This document shows positions 48,601-59,042 of a DNA stretch of 64,000 nucleotides, one piece after another; within the stretch, counting starts at the first letter, position 1, and every line of letters starts with the position of its first letter. The notes beneath the pieces are model-generated. The model was not told the origin of the DNA. It ran no database searches and saw only the letters and a program-made list of their open reading frames with translations. A program made the translations under genes and the position numbers. The stretch covers positions 4,030,001-4,094,000 of the forward strand of contig PYIU01000006.1 in assembly GCA_003415625.1 (NCBI GenBank), in the 5' to 3' direction. This stretch comes from Aquanectria penicillioides (taxonomy: Eukaryota > Ascomycota > Sordariomycetes > Hypocreales > Nectriaceae).

Positions 48601-50378
48601 GGTGGTTCAAATTGTGCCGTATTTGGATACATGTAATTGACTGCCTCTGGGCTGGTGCCGCTGTGTTGCTGGTGGGGAGCTACAGATGTGGGAGTTGTTA
48701 TTGTAGATTGATGAGCCGCAGGGGCATAAGAACCCACAGCAGCATCGGGAAGCACAGAGCTTTGAGGAACAACTGTTGTGTGAGAAGCCAGGGTCTGTTG
48801 GGGGCCCTGAGGAGCGTGAGGGGAGAGAGGAACCACAGCATGAGACGCATCAAACTGATGATTCATGGCAACTTGAGATGGCGCAGTGGGTTGAGGGGCC
48901 ATGGTTACTTGGGGAGCCACAGTAGTCTGAGGATGATCAAACTGTTGGCTATGGGGACTGTGTATGCTTGATTGTTCTGGTGTTTGAGCAGTATTAGGGT
49001 ACATGGAGCTGCCGACCGCAGGGTTGTTGGCTGTATGTTGCTCCTGAGGAGTCATGGTATTCTGAGGAGCTGCAGCAGTCTGAGAATGATCAAATTGAGG
49101 GGCTACGGGAGTGTAAGGAGCCGTAGCGTGAGAAGTCATCGGACTTTGCAACTCCATGGTAGGTCGAGAAGCCAGAGGTATATGAGCCCCAACTGCATCT
49201 GCGGCGACAGGAGCTTGAGGAGGAAAAGCATGTTGAGAGGCCAGCGGGATGTGTGGTGCTGCACCCACATCGGGAGCCATCGGAGTATAGGGAGCCGTCG
49301 GATGAGAGTTCATCGGGTTGTGATGGTCCATGATATGTTGGGAAGCTAGAGGAATATTAGGAGTTCCAACAGCATCAGGAGCGATAGAAGCTTGAGGAGG
49401 AATGGCAGCTTGAGGAAGAACTGTAGGCTGGGAAGTCAACGGAGTGTGAGGTACCACAGCTGCATCAGGAGCCACGGGAGTGTACGGAGCCGTAGCATAA
49501 GCAGCCCCAGGAGTGTAAGGGGCCGTAGCAATGTTAGGAGCCACACCGTGAGGAGCCATCGGATTGTGAGCACTCATGGTAATTTGAGAAGTCGGAGGAA
49601 TACTAGAATCCGCAGGCGGACCTGAGGCGACACCAGCTTGAGGAAGATCTGCAGTTTGGGGAGCCACGACAGGTTGAGGGGCCAGAGTGTGAGGAGCCAC
49701 GGGAGCGTAAGACGCCACGACTGTGTGAGGAGAGGCAGCATAAGGAGCTCCGGGAATGTGAGGATTCACGGCAACTTGAGGAGTTCCAGGAGCTTGAGGA
49801 GCCATGGGAGTGTGAGGGTTGCCCGCGGTTTGAGGATGGCCATATTGAGTCTGGACAGGAGGAGCGGTAGTTCCGTGGTACCATTGTCCTGCAGCGTGCT
49901 GAGAAGTATTGTGAGTTTCATGTGCTACTGGCACGGTTACCATGTGGCCATACACAGGTTGGGCTGCAATCTGCGTTGCTGGCTGTGTTGGGGCGCTTGT
50001 GTTGTACTGTGGTGCGGACGTCTCCGGCTGTCCCGGATATTGATAAGTCTGGGCGGCAGGTTGCTGTGAAATGTGCTGTGAAGTGGCAGGCTGCGAGGTT
50101 TGCCCTGAATTCCATTGTTGATGCTGGGGATCTGGAGGCCGTGTTTGTGGTGAATACTGGTGCCCTGAGCCAGGTGAGGCCCAGGAGGTAGCTGAGCTTT
50201 GTCCTGGCTGCGTGGTTGGTATACCGGGTTGGTACTGGTTCACGCCCGGTTGCTTGAAAGAGTTGGCCAAGTAACGGGCCTCCGACTGCGCAGTCTGGGC
50301 TACGGATTTGAGGCCTGAAACCAAGCTGCGGAATGAACTTGGACGCGCCTGAAGAGGTGGTGCGTTCTGAACCTGCTG

Positions 50379-50409
<31 letters not shown>

Positions 50410-50684
50410 TGCGGTTGATGTTGATATTGAGCCGACACAGGCTTTCGCTGAGGGGGAGCGCCCCAAGTCTGAGTAGCTGCGGTGGCTGGAGCTGGGGAGT
50501 AAGAGAACCCAGTCCCAGACCCAGTCCATTGTGGGCCAGCAGGAGTTTGAGGCGATCCATAGCCAGGCGTCGTATAACTTGGATTATCTTGACGTGGAGG
50601 CAAAGGCGGAGGGATGCCCGGTTGTCCCGGAGGCGGGGGGAAATACGGGAAATTGTGTTGTTGTTGCTGCTGATTATGATCCAT
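45667..50684 (-). CDS. Giant Pro/Gln/Ala-rich protein with five C-terminal CxxC modules, 2 exons
   Basis: This is a 1647-residue protein with exons 50684-46687 and 46612-45667 and a 74-nt intron. The first 1000 residues are low complexity: a polyglutamine tract near residue 95, then many imperfect APxTPxAP/PQ-type repeats, then a duplicated segment near 900-980. The remainder is ordered. It holds five modules, each with an upstream tryptophan-containing strand and a C-x2-C-(Y/H/L) pair: ICRRCHF, SCEACYE, ICEQCYF, ICRQCLT and ICEECYL, about 90-107 residues apart. Paired cysteines suggest metal binding, but no known finger fits. The protein has no signal peptide or membrane helix. I know no named family. 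The disordered half resembles scaffold or RNP-granule proteins, but that is speculation. Confidence 0.8.
46150..47411 (-). repeat. Five CxxC modules of the giant protein
   Basis: CxxC codons lie at 47400-47411, 47115-47126, 46821-46832, 46426-46437 and 46150-46161 on the minus strand. Subtracting the 74-nt intron, the spacing is 285, 294, 321 and 276 nt. Each is preceded by a Trp- or Tyr-bearing segment (DWYFLP, IKWFII, REWVRP, GEWYTL, RKWYGW). This looks like five diverged tandem copies of one domain of about 95 residues. Confidence 0.6.
47745..47980 (-). repeat. Tandem duplication within the giant protein
   Basis: Two near-identical segments encode ESREAHxEHFAPIPRxYYPP followed by a proline-rich tail. 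They lie at about 47898-47975 and 47748-47822, about 150 nt apart, so a segment of roughly 50 residues was duplicated recently. Confidence 0.7.
48480..49990 (-). repeat. Degenerate Ala/Pro/Thr/His/Gln repeat array
   Basis: Short variable units such as APYTPVAPD, PHIPLASQH and TMAPQ recur dozens of times in this part of the coding sequence. Because the DNA repeats, long open frames also appear on the opposite strand; those are shadows. Confidence 0.65.
50373..50412 (-). repeat. CAG/CAA polyglutamine tract
   Basis: CTG repeats on the plus strand, with some TTG units, encode about 14 consecutive glutamines in the giant protein. It is a likely length-variable microsatellite. Confidence 0.85.
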
Positions 50685-51768
50685 GGTTTAATCGCGCGCA
50701 ATCACGTCCGTCGACTCCTTCAGCGGCCTCACGCAAGTGCACGCAACTCGCCGGGTTCTAGATCTAGATATAGATCAAGGGATGGAGGACGGATCTGCGT
50801 GGGAGAAAGGCGCTCGTTCACAGTGAAGCTTCCGTCTCGCTGAAACGTTACACAGCTTTCAGCTGCAGCCTGAGGAACGAGAGACGCCAGTATTTATTAT
50901 TGACCGGGGGCTTGTTCAGCCGCTCAAGCCCCAGGTCTTGGCCGCTTTTCGCTTTTCTGCCACTCCAACCGCTTCGGGGTGGCGTTGGATCGAAAATGCT
51001 GGTGGTTGTCCTCAAAAAGCAGCCTACTAGCCACAATCCCAGCCACATTGGGGTGGGGCTTGAACGGTTGGCCAATCAATCTAGTTTGTTTAATTTTAAG
51101 CATGTGTACGGAGTAACCATGGTCCTACTTTCCTCCGTCCGTCTTTGGATGACTAATGGTGGTGATGCTGCGTCGAGCCCTGCTCTAGAATGGATGCTCT
51201 CTCGCCAGAGTAAACATGCGGATGTAGTCCAGCTATTGAATGTGAAATACATGGGTGGATTAATATCCAACTAGCCATGTGGCTTCGCTGCTTTATAAAC
51301 CTGTTTCATGACGGCAGCGATCAACGGCAGCTAAGCTGTGCATTTTGATGAATATGAGTGGTTGACCTGGGAAGAGTGGGTAGATCTTGAGCGTGATGGC
51401 GTGGAGAATTCGAGTTGGAAGATTAAGGAGGGACTAGAGGAGAAAGATAGGACGTCACTGGACCTGTGTGTCTCTGTACTGAAAAGGCCCAAAATTCCTC
51501 AACCCCTCAGACGCCCCCTCAGATATCACTCGTAGTGATGCATTCCGCTCGAGTTCAGGCCCAAATGGCTACAGCTGATAGACCATTCCGGCATGGATGA
51601 TATTCAATAGCAGACTAACAAGAGATAAAACTAAAGGATACGCCGATGTACAACCAAAATTAAATATAATTTAAAACTTAAACTGCTTGATTCCCATCGC
51701 TCTATCCCTAAACGCCAAATTCCCGTCGATTATTTCATCAATCCTACACAACAATATACATACTAGGG
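50685..51768. other. Intergenic, about 1.1 kb
   Basis: This is the 5' flank of the giant protein gene and the 3' flank of the F-box gene. The open frame at 50900-51274 on the plus strand overlaps an antisense frame and carries nothing recognisable. Confidence 0.5.
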
Positions 51769-52977
51769 CTACCTAAGGTAAGGGTGCGAGCACCAACCCG
51801 TTCCTTTGCTTGCGTTTCTGTCTAGTTCCTGACTAGTTGAAAAGTTCCAGGGATTGAAATCCAGGGGTAGTTTCTGCACACCATAGCACTGTTTAATGTG
51901 GTTCAAAAATTCGGCTTTTGATCTCCCCTTGGCCGCCATTATCTGCAGTACTTCAGCTCCATGATGCTGTGGTATCGCAGGCGAGAGTGCATCTTCTGTC
52001 AATAGGCCAAAACGATAGAATTCATACGCCTGGCGACAGCCTCTGCACCACAGGCCATCCTCGACGTCACCTGATGACTGAAATGATGGGAAGAGAACCG
52101 CGGTGATGCCAAAGTAGGCGTTGGCCAATACATTGTTGTGGCCTGGTACTGCGAGGGGATCCGGAGGAGAGGCAACTTGGGTTGCGCCTACAATGGACCT
52201 AGCGATGACAATCTCGCGCGGAGTGTTCCACCTAGTCCTCACATTTTTTGCGAGGGTATCGATGGAGCCGTGCAGTTTGATTCCTAGCTCCCTAGCTGCA
52301 CTGACGCTGACCAGCGATGCCGGAACCCATGAATCCGTGGATGGAAGGCTGCTGTTGCGACCAGGATGGCCAGTTCGGATCTTCAAATGCTCAATCTGCT
52401 GCTGGTCGAAGCGGAAGTAGAGCTCAGCCTCCTCCGGGGTGATGACACCAAGCAACGGGTTGACGCGCAGGCATTGCCAGCAACACCGCTGACACGTTGG
52501 GAGAAAAAGATATGCACCAAATTCCAAACAGAACTCGCAGCGATCTGACCGCAGGACGTTGCGAATATGCGTTGCGGGATGGAGGCCGATCAGGTTCGTC
52601 CTGTGCAGCGCGGCGACGGCAGGCGGCGCAATGTCCAGCACCTCGTGATATGCGGAAAAGGACCTGACGAGGGCGTTGGCTCGCGAGCAGACGCGAGATA
52701 TCCGAGAGAGCGACTGGAGATCAAGCCACTGGAAAATGGCCCATGCAAGCTCCAGCGGAAGTTTGTTGAGAATATCGCCGGCCAAGCTCCGATCGGAGGG
52801 AATAAAAAGGAGAGGCCTGGGCAGGCGTGAGGCGGGGATCTCACTATTGACGTGATAGCCGTGACAGGAAAAGCGAGCAATCTGCTCGTCCGGACGCTGG
52901 TCTAATGAAGCCATTTTCACTGCTCTGTCGCGTTGTTGTGTATTATCTTGTCCGGTTCGGGTCCACCTGCCACTCAT
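51769..52977 (-). CDS. F-box protein, single exon
   Basis: This is a 402-residue protein. An F-box is visible near residues 66-110, with LNKLPLELAWAIFQWLDLQSLSRISRVC, here split by no intron. F-box proteins recruit substrates to SCF ubiquitin ligases through Skp1. Downstream is a cysteine cluster (CEFCLEF then CQRCCWQC) of the kind often seen in fungal F-box proteins, and a later CRGCRQAYEFYR motif that may bind zinc. No leucine-rich or WD repeats are seen, so the substrate-binding part is of an unknown type. A second in-frame ATG 21 codons in (MASLDQRP) is an alternative start that keeps the F-box. Confidence 0.8.
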   Translation of the reverse strand: MSGRWTRTGQDNTQQRDRAVKMASLDQRPDEQIARFSCHGYHVNSEIPASRLPRPLLFIPSDRSLAGDILNKLPLELAWAIFQWLDLQSLSRISRVCSRANALVRSFSAYHEVLDIAPPAVAALHRTNLIGLHPATHIRNVLRSDRCEFCLEFGAYLFLPTCQRCCWQCLRVNPLLGVITPEEAELYFRFDQQQIEHLKIRTGHPGRNSSLPSTDSWVPASLVSVSAARELGIKLHGSIDTLAKNVRTRWNTPREIVIARSIVGATQVASPPDPLAVPGHNNVLANAYFGITAVLFPSFQSSGDVEDGLWCRGCRQAYEFYRFGLLTEDALSPAIPQHHGAEVLQIMAAKGRSKAEFLNHIKQCYGVQKLPLDFNPWNFSTSQELDRNASKGTGWCSHPYLR

Positions 52978-55258
52978 TCACTCATGGCCAGTAATGTGCA
53001 CATGGACGAAAGGGGGATTTATGGGGAGCCGCGCCTTATCTCACAAGAGATCTTATCAATCAGCGGTGAAATCTAGAGTAGTACGACATCCACGTGACAT
53101 CTGTCGATTCAAGATTATCAGGCCACGACGAGAAGTAGAGGTACATCCGGTAACGGGGCAGCCTCGGAGATAACGTCGAATGTCTCGGTGGTCGGCGGCC
53201 GAGTGTTGTGGAATTGGTTGTCGTGATGAGTCGAGCGAGCCTGGGAATACGTGTATAATATCCTCGATGGAATGGACTATTATGGGCACTTTAAGCCGAT
53301 TAGATAAGGTTTTTGGGGCAAAAATAGAATTGAAAGAATAGGTGACGGATTCATGGCTGCTCGGCATTGAGCATCGGCTAGAGCAGCATATATATGACAG
53401 GGTCTGACAACGCACCAACACAAGTCTATAGGGAACTGGACCGAATAGGCGCATCGCAACGAAACCAACTAGAAACTTGACTAAAACGCTTCAGTACTGA
53501 CATTTCAGCTTCTGGAAGGCCAGACAACTGGCTTCCTCAGATGTGTTTAGGGTAGGTTACTCTAACAAGACATGACGTCAGTGTTTCACATGGTTACTTA
53601 GATGCTACCCTGGAGTCCTGGCTGCTTAGGCCAAAGAAGATGGACATCAAATGATAGGATGAATAATTTGATATCCATTGAGCAAAAGACATTTTTATTG
53701 AATTCTAGCACTCTGCTAAATTTACCATATTCATCGTAGTGAGTCGCTCCTTTTCTGACACTGAGATGAGGCACATTGTATAAAAACCGAATCGAAATCT
53801 TGGATAAAAATACAAGTGCATTCAGAAACGATTGCCACACTAAACAATAAGCATTAAGTGCCATAAGATTTAATAAAACTTGGATTAGAATACCTCACAT
53901 TTTTTTTGTCTAATAGAATCTACTGCTAGAACCCCGTCAGTGATGTGATGGTATTTTAGCATCGATGTTCAACATCGCTCCCAACCTGCGCCTAACGGTA
54001 CTGGAAATTCCAGGTTATCCTTCAAGAACATTTATCCACGACTCACTCGCAAGGCAAGTACGTGCCGAATGGTTCAGTGGCAAGTTGATATTGATAATCT
54101 TACTCAACAAAGACCTCTCTAACATGCTTGTCGCAACGGATGGAAGTAACTAGTCTTGAGAATAGTATTCAATTCATGCAAACTAATATGATCTCGACGG
54201 AAAGCGCCGAGTATGATGTTTCGAAGATTGATAATCGAATGATTAGAAATAAGTTCAAGACGATCAGTCTCATCTGAGCATAGCAACACCGATGCAGTCG
54301 CGCTGGAAGCTTGATTAGGATTGACATCGAACCAGACCGCAGATCCTTTTTGCCCGGTTTGCTGCTTCACGCCAGCAAAAGGCTCATCAATGACTCGTGT
54401 GTGGTTAGGCTGAAACCAGCGCTCTGATGGAACTGCACACGATGCTCACGTGGTCATTCTTTGACTAGCCCGTGAGTTTAGCTTCATTACTCGAGTGGGG
54501 AATGAACCCACATCGCATAATTGAAACAAGAAACACCGTATCTCGTCTATCCCCTGTCACTTCCCGTCCCGTCTACGAACCCTGATGCTGGACTAAATCC
54601 TCCCCGTTTTAAGCTGCTTTAGGCTCGTCGTAAAGACGGTTGTCCTCAGGCACCATTGAGAAGAGACGAACCTGGGGTGGGCGCTATTTTCGGAACATCC
54701 CGAGCCGGGATTGATCTTGGCGCCCACAAGGAGCTTGGATTAGTGCTGTAATGACTCCAAGTAGGAAATGAAGTAGTGAACTAATCCCAAGTCCGGCGAT
54801 CCAAACCGCCGTGTACCCGTGACTGTCAAGGAAGTATTTGGCGAGGCTGCTAGAGATAAGAATAAAACGCTACTTGCATACTGCTCATATGGAAGTAGCT
54901 AGCGATGCGTCCTCGCGGCTGCTATGAGTAATGAGAATTGAGACTGTACACAATATGATTTTGTAGTGAGTACCCCTAAGATAATATAGCGCTTTTACCT
55001 GTGGTGCGTGTTTGTGTTAAGGTAATGTGGCGCTTAGATAGAGTAACATTACGTCCTTTCTTCTACGGAATTAGCATAAACCATCACAAGTAAAGGTCCT
55101 AAACTCATGACAACAATGAATTCTCATTCAGTTCGAAATGTATATGATGGCGATAACAAAGAAGATCATTTAAACATGTAAATTTGCGTCAATGTTGAAT
55201 ATATTCTTTATCACTATGGAGCTAGTTCTACATTCTAGACACATCAATCATCGACAAC
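52978..55258. other. Intergenic, about 2.3 kb
   Basis: This gap lies between the divergent F-box gene start and the 3' end of the cutinase gene. A minus-strand open stretch from about 54440 to 54119 runs over 100 codons (SAVWFDVNPNQASS and HSIINLRNIILGAF are in it) but lacks an upstream ATG and I recognise no domain. Another at 53598-53864 (minus) is equally anonymous. They could be exons of an unrecognised gene, decayed remnants or chance. Confidence 0.4.
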
Positions 55259-56168
55259 TTAATTGCCGATGGCGCTAACAACAAAGTTGGCGGCGGTAGA
55301 AGCATCCTGGCCATAAGTCAAATGAGCTGGAGTAATGATACCAGTAGTCATGCACACAGCATCACCGGTGTGGCAAATGATCTTGGTGCGGTCGCTGCTG
55401 ACACCCTGGACGGCCTGCTTGGAGACTGCTCGATATGTCAGTAATTGTCCAACTCCAATCTCATGGAATATGCTTACAAGGGTCTCCAAAGGTAACAGCG
55501 GCGGTAATCTTGCCAGTGATGTCGGAAGAAAGTGACTTGGCGGCGTTATGGACGAGCATGGCGCCCTGCGAGTAGCCGGAGACAACAAGCTTGGTGTTGG
55601 GGCACTTTGTGAAGGCCTCCTGGATAAGACTGGCCCTGTAGGGTTATTAGCATTGATTGACCGTTTTGCTCCTTGTTGAAACATACATCTTCTTGGAGCC
55701 AGTAGGATCTCCTAGCTGTAGGTTGCCACCGATGCTGGCGCTGTATTCGACGCCCTGAACAGCGAGCTTGTCCTCACCAACCTTCTTGGCCAGAGCCTGG
55801 AAGAAAGGAGGGCCAGCGACAGTGCCGACGTTTCCAAGCTCAGAAGTGCCGCGAGCAAAGATGACAGTCACGTCCTTGCAGGAACCCGACAGCCCATTCT
55901 GAGTAGAGCTGCTGAAATCGCGCTTGGACTTGCTCGTACCGAGGCTGCCCAAGTTGAAGAGGTCGCCCAACTTGCTCAGATCACCAGGGTTCAGGCTGCT
56001 GAGGTCACCCAGGTTGAAATCGCTCCCCAAGTTGCTCAGGTCGCCCAGACCACTGAGGTCGGTCAGGTTGAAGTTGCTCAGATCTCCAAGACTGAACTGG
56101 CGACGTGCGACGGGACCAGCCGAAGCAAAGGGAAGGAGGGCAACGAGAATTGTACGGAGGGAAGGCAT
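55259..56168 (-). CDS. Cutinase (secreted serine esterase) with N-terminal repeat extension, 3 exons
   Basis: This is a 268-residue secreted alpha/beta hydrolase that cleaves cutin and other polyesters. The exons are 56168-55687, 55635-55478 and 55425-55259. A signal peptide (LRTILVALLPFASAGPVA) is followed by an RR pair typical of a Kex2 site. A block of about 50 residues of LSNL/GDLS repeats comes next, which ordinary cutinases lack. The enzyme core has SCKDVTVIFARGTSELG, the nucleophile elbow GYSQG, GDAVC with the catalytic aspartate, and AHLTYG with the catalytic histidine. Four cysteines are placed as in the family. The repeat block probably acts as a spacer or as wall or surface contact (inference). 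CTF1-like sites lie upstream. Confidence 0.93.
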
Positions 56169-56714
56169 GTTGAAAGATTGAAGTTCTTTATCAAAAAGAG
56201 ACAGTTTGAACGATAGAAGACAAGTTGGTTACTGAGAAGTGAAAGTGAGACTGTGGCGATGGCTTGATGAACTTCAAGATGACGGCTCGGGCGACCAATC
56301 TTTATATGTTCATCCCATTCTCCTCAAGCGTCCTAACTCCAAGCATACGATACTCTCACAGTCGAGACTCTATTCAACGTCCGCAAAGTCTTCCCAATAC
56401 AGCAATCCCCTGGCCCACCCAAAAAAAGAACAGGTCCTGAATCCCTGACAACGGAGGAGCGAACAACCCCCGAGCCCAGCCAAGTCGATGGTTGGGATTT
56501 CCACCCCACGAAATTCTCTGATAGGATGAGCCAGCTATGCCGGAGGCTTCGGCTCTCGTCTCCCAAGCCACACTTCCCTTTAGAGGCGCTCCCCAAGCAG
56601 CGCTGGGCGGAATCGAGCCGGGGTGCCATGGACGTGAAACGTGCGGTCCGGGAGCGGGCTGAAACACACGACCTTACCGAGTGCGCGGGTTGGGCCGGGG
56701 CCCTAGAAGCAGAT

Positions 56715-56803
56715 CCTCGGCCTGAGTCCTCTCCCCCAGCAGTCGGAATTGACGTGTATTTGGCAGCGATCGACACGCTTTGACTTGGATATTACAACCG
56801 AGG
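56715..56803. promoter_or_regulatory. CCTCGG/CCGAGG pair upstream of cutinase
   Basis: CCTCGG (56715-56720) and its reverse complement CCGAGG (56798-56803) lie about 550-640 bp upstream of the cutinase start. The fatty-acid and cutin-monomer regulators CTF1/FarA bind CCTCGG. Two oppositely oriented copies fit induction of a cutinase, but binding is not shown. Confidence 0.35.
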
Positions 56804-57873
56804 CACTGCCATTTTGGGGAAAGGCTAGTTCAGCTTGCAGAACCAAACTACCGGCTGAGGCCCACGGAGTGGCAGCTCTGTGTTTGAGATAGACTCGAGT
56901 TTTGGGTGAGCACAGACAGGTGTCAAAAGTCGGACGACGTTTTGCTGGTTGGCTGCCTGCCGTTTGAAAGCTCGGACATCACCGAGAGCTTTGTTGTAGC
57001 TGAATTTTCACGTGGAAGCAGGATAAAGGGGAAAATAATCATTGTCTTGTTGTCTCTATTGGGGCTCAGTACAAGCTACTCCGCAACAGCAATTCCCGCC
57101 ATCAAACGTTACTCAACCCACAACTGCAAACAATGGCCCAAGTTTTGTAAACTAAACCAAGAGTTGTGAAATTTGTTTCTCCTCAACTATGAACCAGCGT
57201 GCCGAGGTCCCCAAAGGTAGGTTTGCTAGTCAAATTGATTGGTGGACTTGGCACACTCTGCTAGCTTGCAAGATCTGGCTTGAATCGCATGGAACCATCC
57301 TAAGCGAGGACGCTAACACCCATGCGACCGTTTTCTCTTTTCTTTTGGTGTCCGTCCTCTTTGGGGAATTTTTGCGACACACCAATGGTAACAAACTGCA
57401 TGGGTGCTCCTGAACGGTAGCTGTCACGACTCAAGCATGCCGAAGACTGAATGGTCGAGAACATCACAACCTGGTCACGTCACGTCACATCACGATGTCA
57501 ATCACAATTGCGAACCCCCTAAAATTGTGGCACGGCGCCGCAAGCCCTAGTCACTAAAGTCAACGACACGAGAAGGATGCAGCGAAAGCCATCCGAGCAT
57601 CCGTGATGATACAATCAAGAGACTGCAATGTCTATCTCAAACTATCCAGGTCTCCTTGAATGAGTGTTTTCATCTCTTTGATCCAATACCAAGCCGCCAG
57701 CAATCGTCTTATGGACCTAGAAGTGGCGACATGTTGATGCTCGACGCACGGAGAAGTTGAATAGACTTCTCCCTGGATCACCTCCATTGTGATCGGCAAC
57801 TTGCATTACTAGATAGATGTCATGAAAGAGTTTTCTACGAGACGCCATGACCGAAGATGCTGCCTGAGGTAAC

Positions 57874-58100
57874 TTATTGTGCCAAGATTGCGGCTTTCTC
57901 CGTCTCCAGCAAACCAGGCGAAGGGGTGATGCTGTTTCTGATGATTGTATGCATGTGTTGAAGGTCAATGAGCTCGACTGTGGCTTCTATGATTTCAAGT
58001 CTCTCCACAATCCGGGCTACAATGCGGTGAGCGGCCGTTTTGGGTCCACTCGGCGTCAACGGGGCGTTACTATCTGCGATTACCCCATAGCGTGCGGATA
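57874..58100 (-). other. Anonymous open stretch, possible exon or remnant
   Basis: About 75 codons are open with a helix-like composition (ARIVERLEIIEATVELIDLQ, then LLETEKAAILAQ) and end at a TAA. An in-frame stop lies just upstream. There is no strong start, and I recognise no family. It is recorded because the composition is more protein-like than other short frames in this gap. Confidence 0.2.
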
Positions 58101-59042
58101 ATTCATGAACTCGGCATCTTTGTCGGCTTTCTTAAGATTTCCGCTAAGAGCAGCCACCCGGCGGTAATGGTGAGATTACATAAAGAGTAAGTTTTGCGAT
58201 GATAGGATGTTCTACACACAATGAACTCGAGTGACACATACGATGAAATAAACGAGCACATGAGTCAGGAGTTGTAAAATGGCCTTTTGGACGTTGCTTG
58301 GTGCGGTCACTGACGGAATGAACCGTCGCATGACGTGGAGAAATATGCAGATGAGCGAATAACATTGAAATCAAACATTTCAAATGATGCAAATATTCAA
58401 TTGCCGTCTTTAGCTTGCCATTTTTACCCCTCACTCCAATCTACATCAGTGAACATGGCCGTCAGTGAAGTTTCACTGTATTCGCCTCATGCTCGTTCAG
58501 GCTCAGGGCAACGCCATCTTGCAGGTTTCGATTGCGGCTCCCGAAAGTACGGTATTCTTGAGCTCCTCCACCAAGGACTCTCCATACCTGATCCAATACT
58601 CATGTGATAGTACCACTGCTCCGGCATATGCCCCTTGGGGCTAGGAGCAGCAAACAATTGTTTAGCCCAGCACTAAGGATTTAACCTCAAAGAGCATGAG
58701 TTATGATAGACAACTTACGCTGGGTCGAGAATTATGTTAGAGTTACAGTGATCTAGAGTAGAAAATAGAATATCAAGTCCCATTGTTTGGTGTTTAGTAT
58801 GTTTAACGATCACCTGCCACTGACTGTAATGAAACAAATGCTTTGCTATGACCAAATCAGTGGGGATCAATTCTTCCACTACCGATCTAGGTAATGATTA
58901 GAACCCTACAAAAAGGGGCCTATGGTAAGAGGCTTGGGAAGCGACAGTGTTTTCGTCAACCTGACATTACATGTAATGCCGTCACTAGATATACGTCGCT
59001 ATGAAAGGAACGAGGGGTAGTAATTCTAGGATAAACAATTTG

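Larger units (their letters stand above)
56169..59042. other. Intergenic, about 2.9 kb
   Basis: This is the 5' flank of the cutinase and the 3' flank of the lipase gene, the longest gap in the window. A minus-strand open stretch near 58100-57874 encodes RIVARIVERLEIIEATVELI, which looks protein-like, but no start, splice partners or family were identified. A plus-strand stretch near 57030-57169 resembles a secretion signal but lacks an ATG. Nothing else is supported. Confidence 0.4.

Noticed and set aside
48465..49884. Long Arg/Ser-rich open frames on the plus strand and another minus frame
   Set aside because: They are shadows of the repetitive coding sequence of the giant protein, with composition set by its repeats.
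48480..49990. Regular-looking repeats considered as a CRISPR array
   Set aside because: Units are degenerate, lack uniform spacers, keep one open frame and the genome is fungal.
54486..54540. Sequence resembling a reversed tRNA T-arm (GGGTTCATTCCCC on the minus strand)
   Set aside because: The conserved loop A is missing and no cloverleaf can be drawn.
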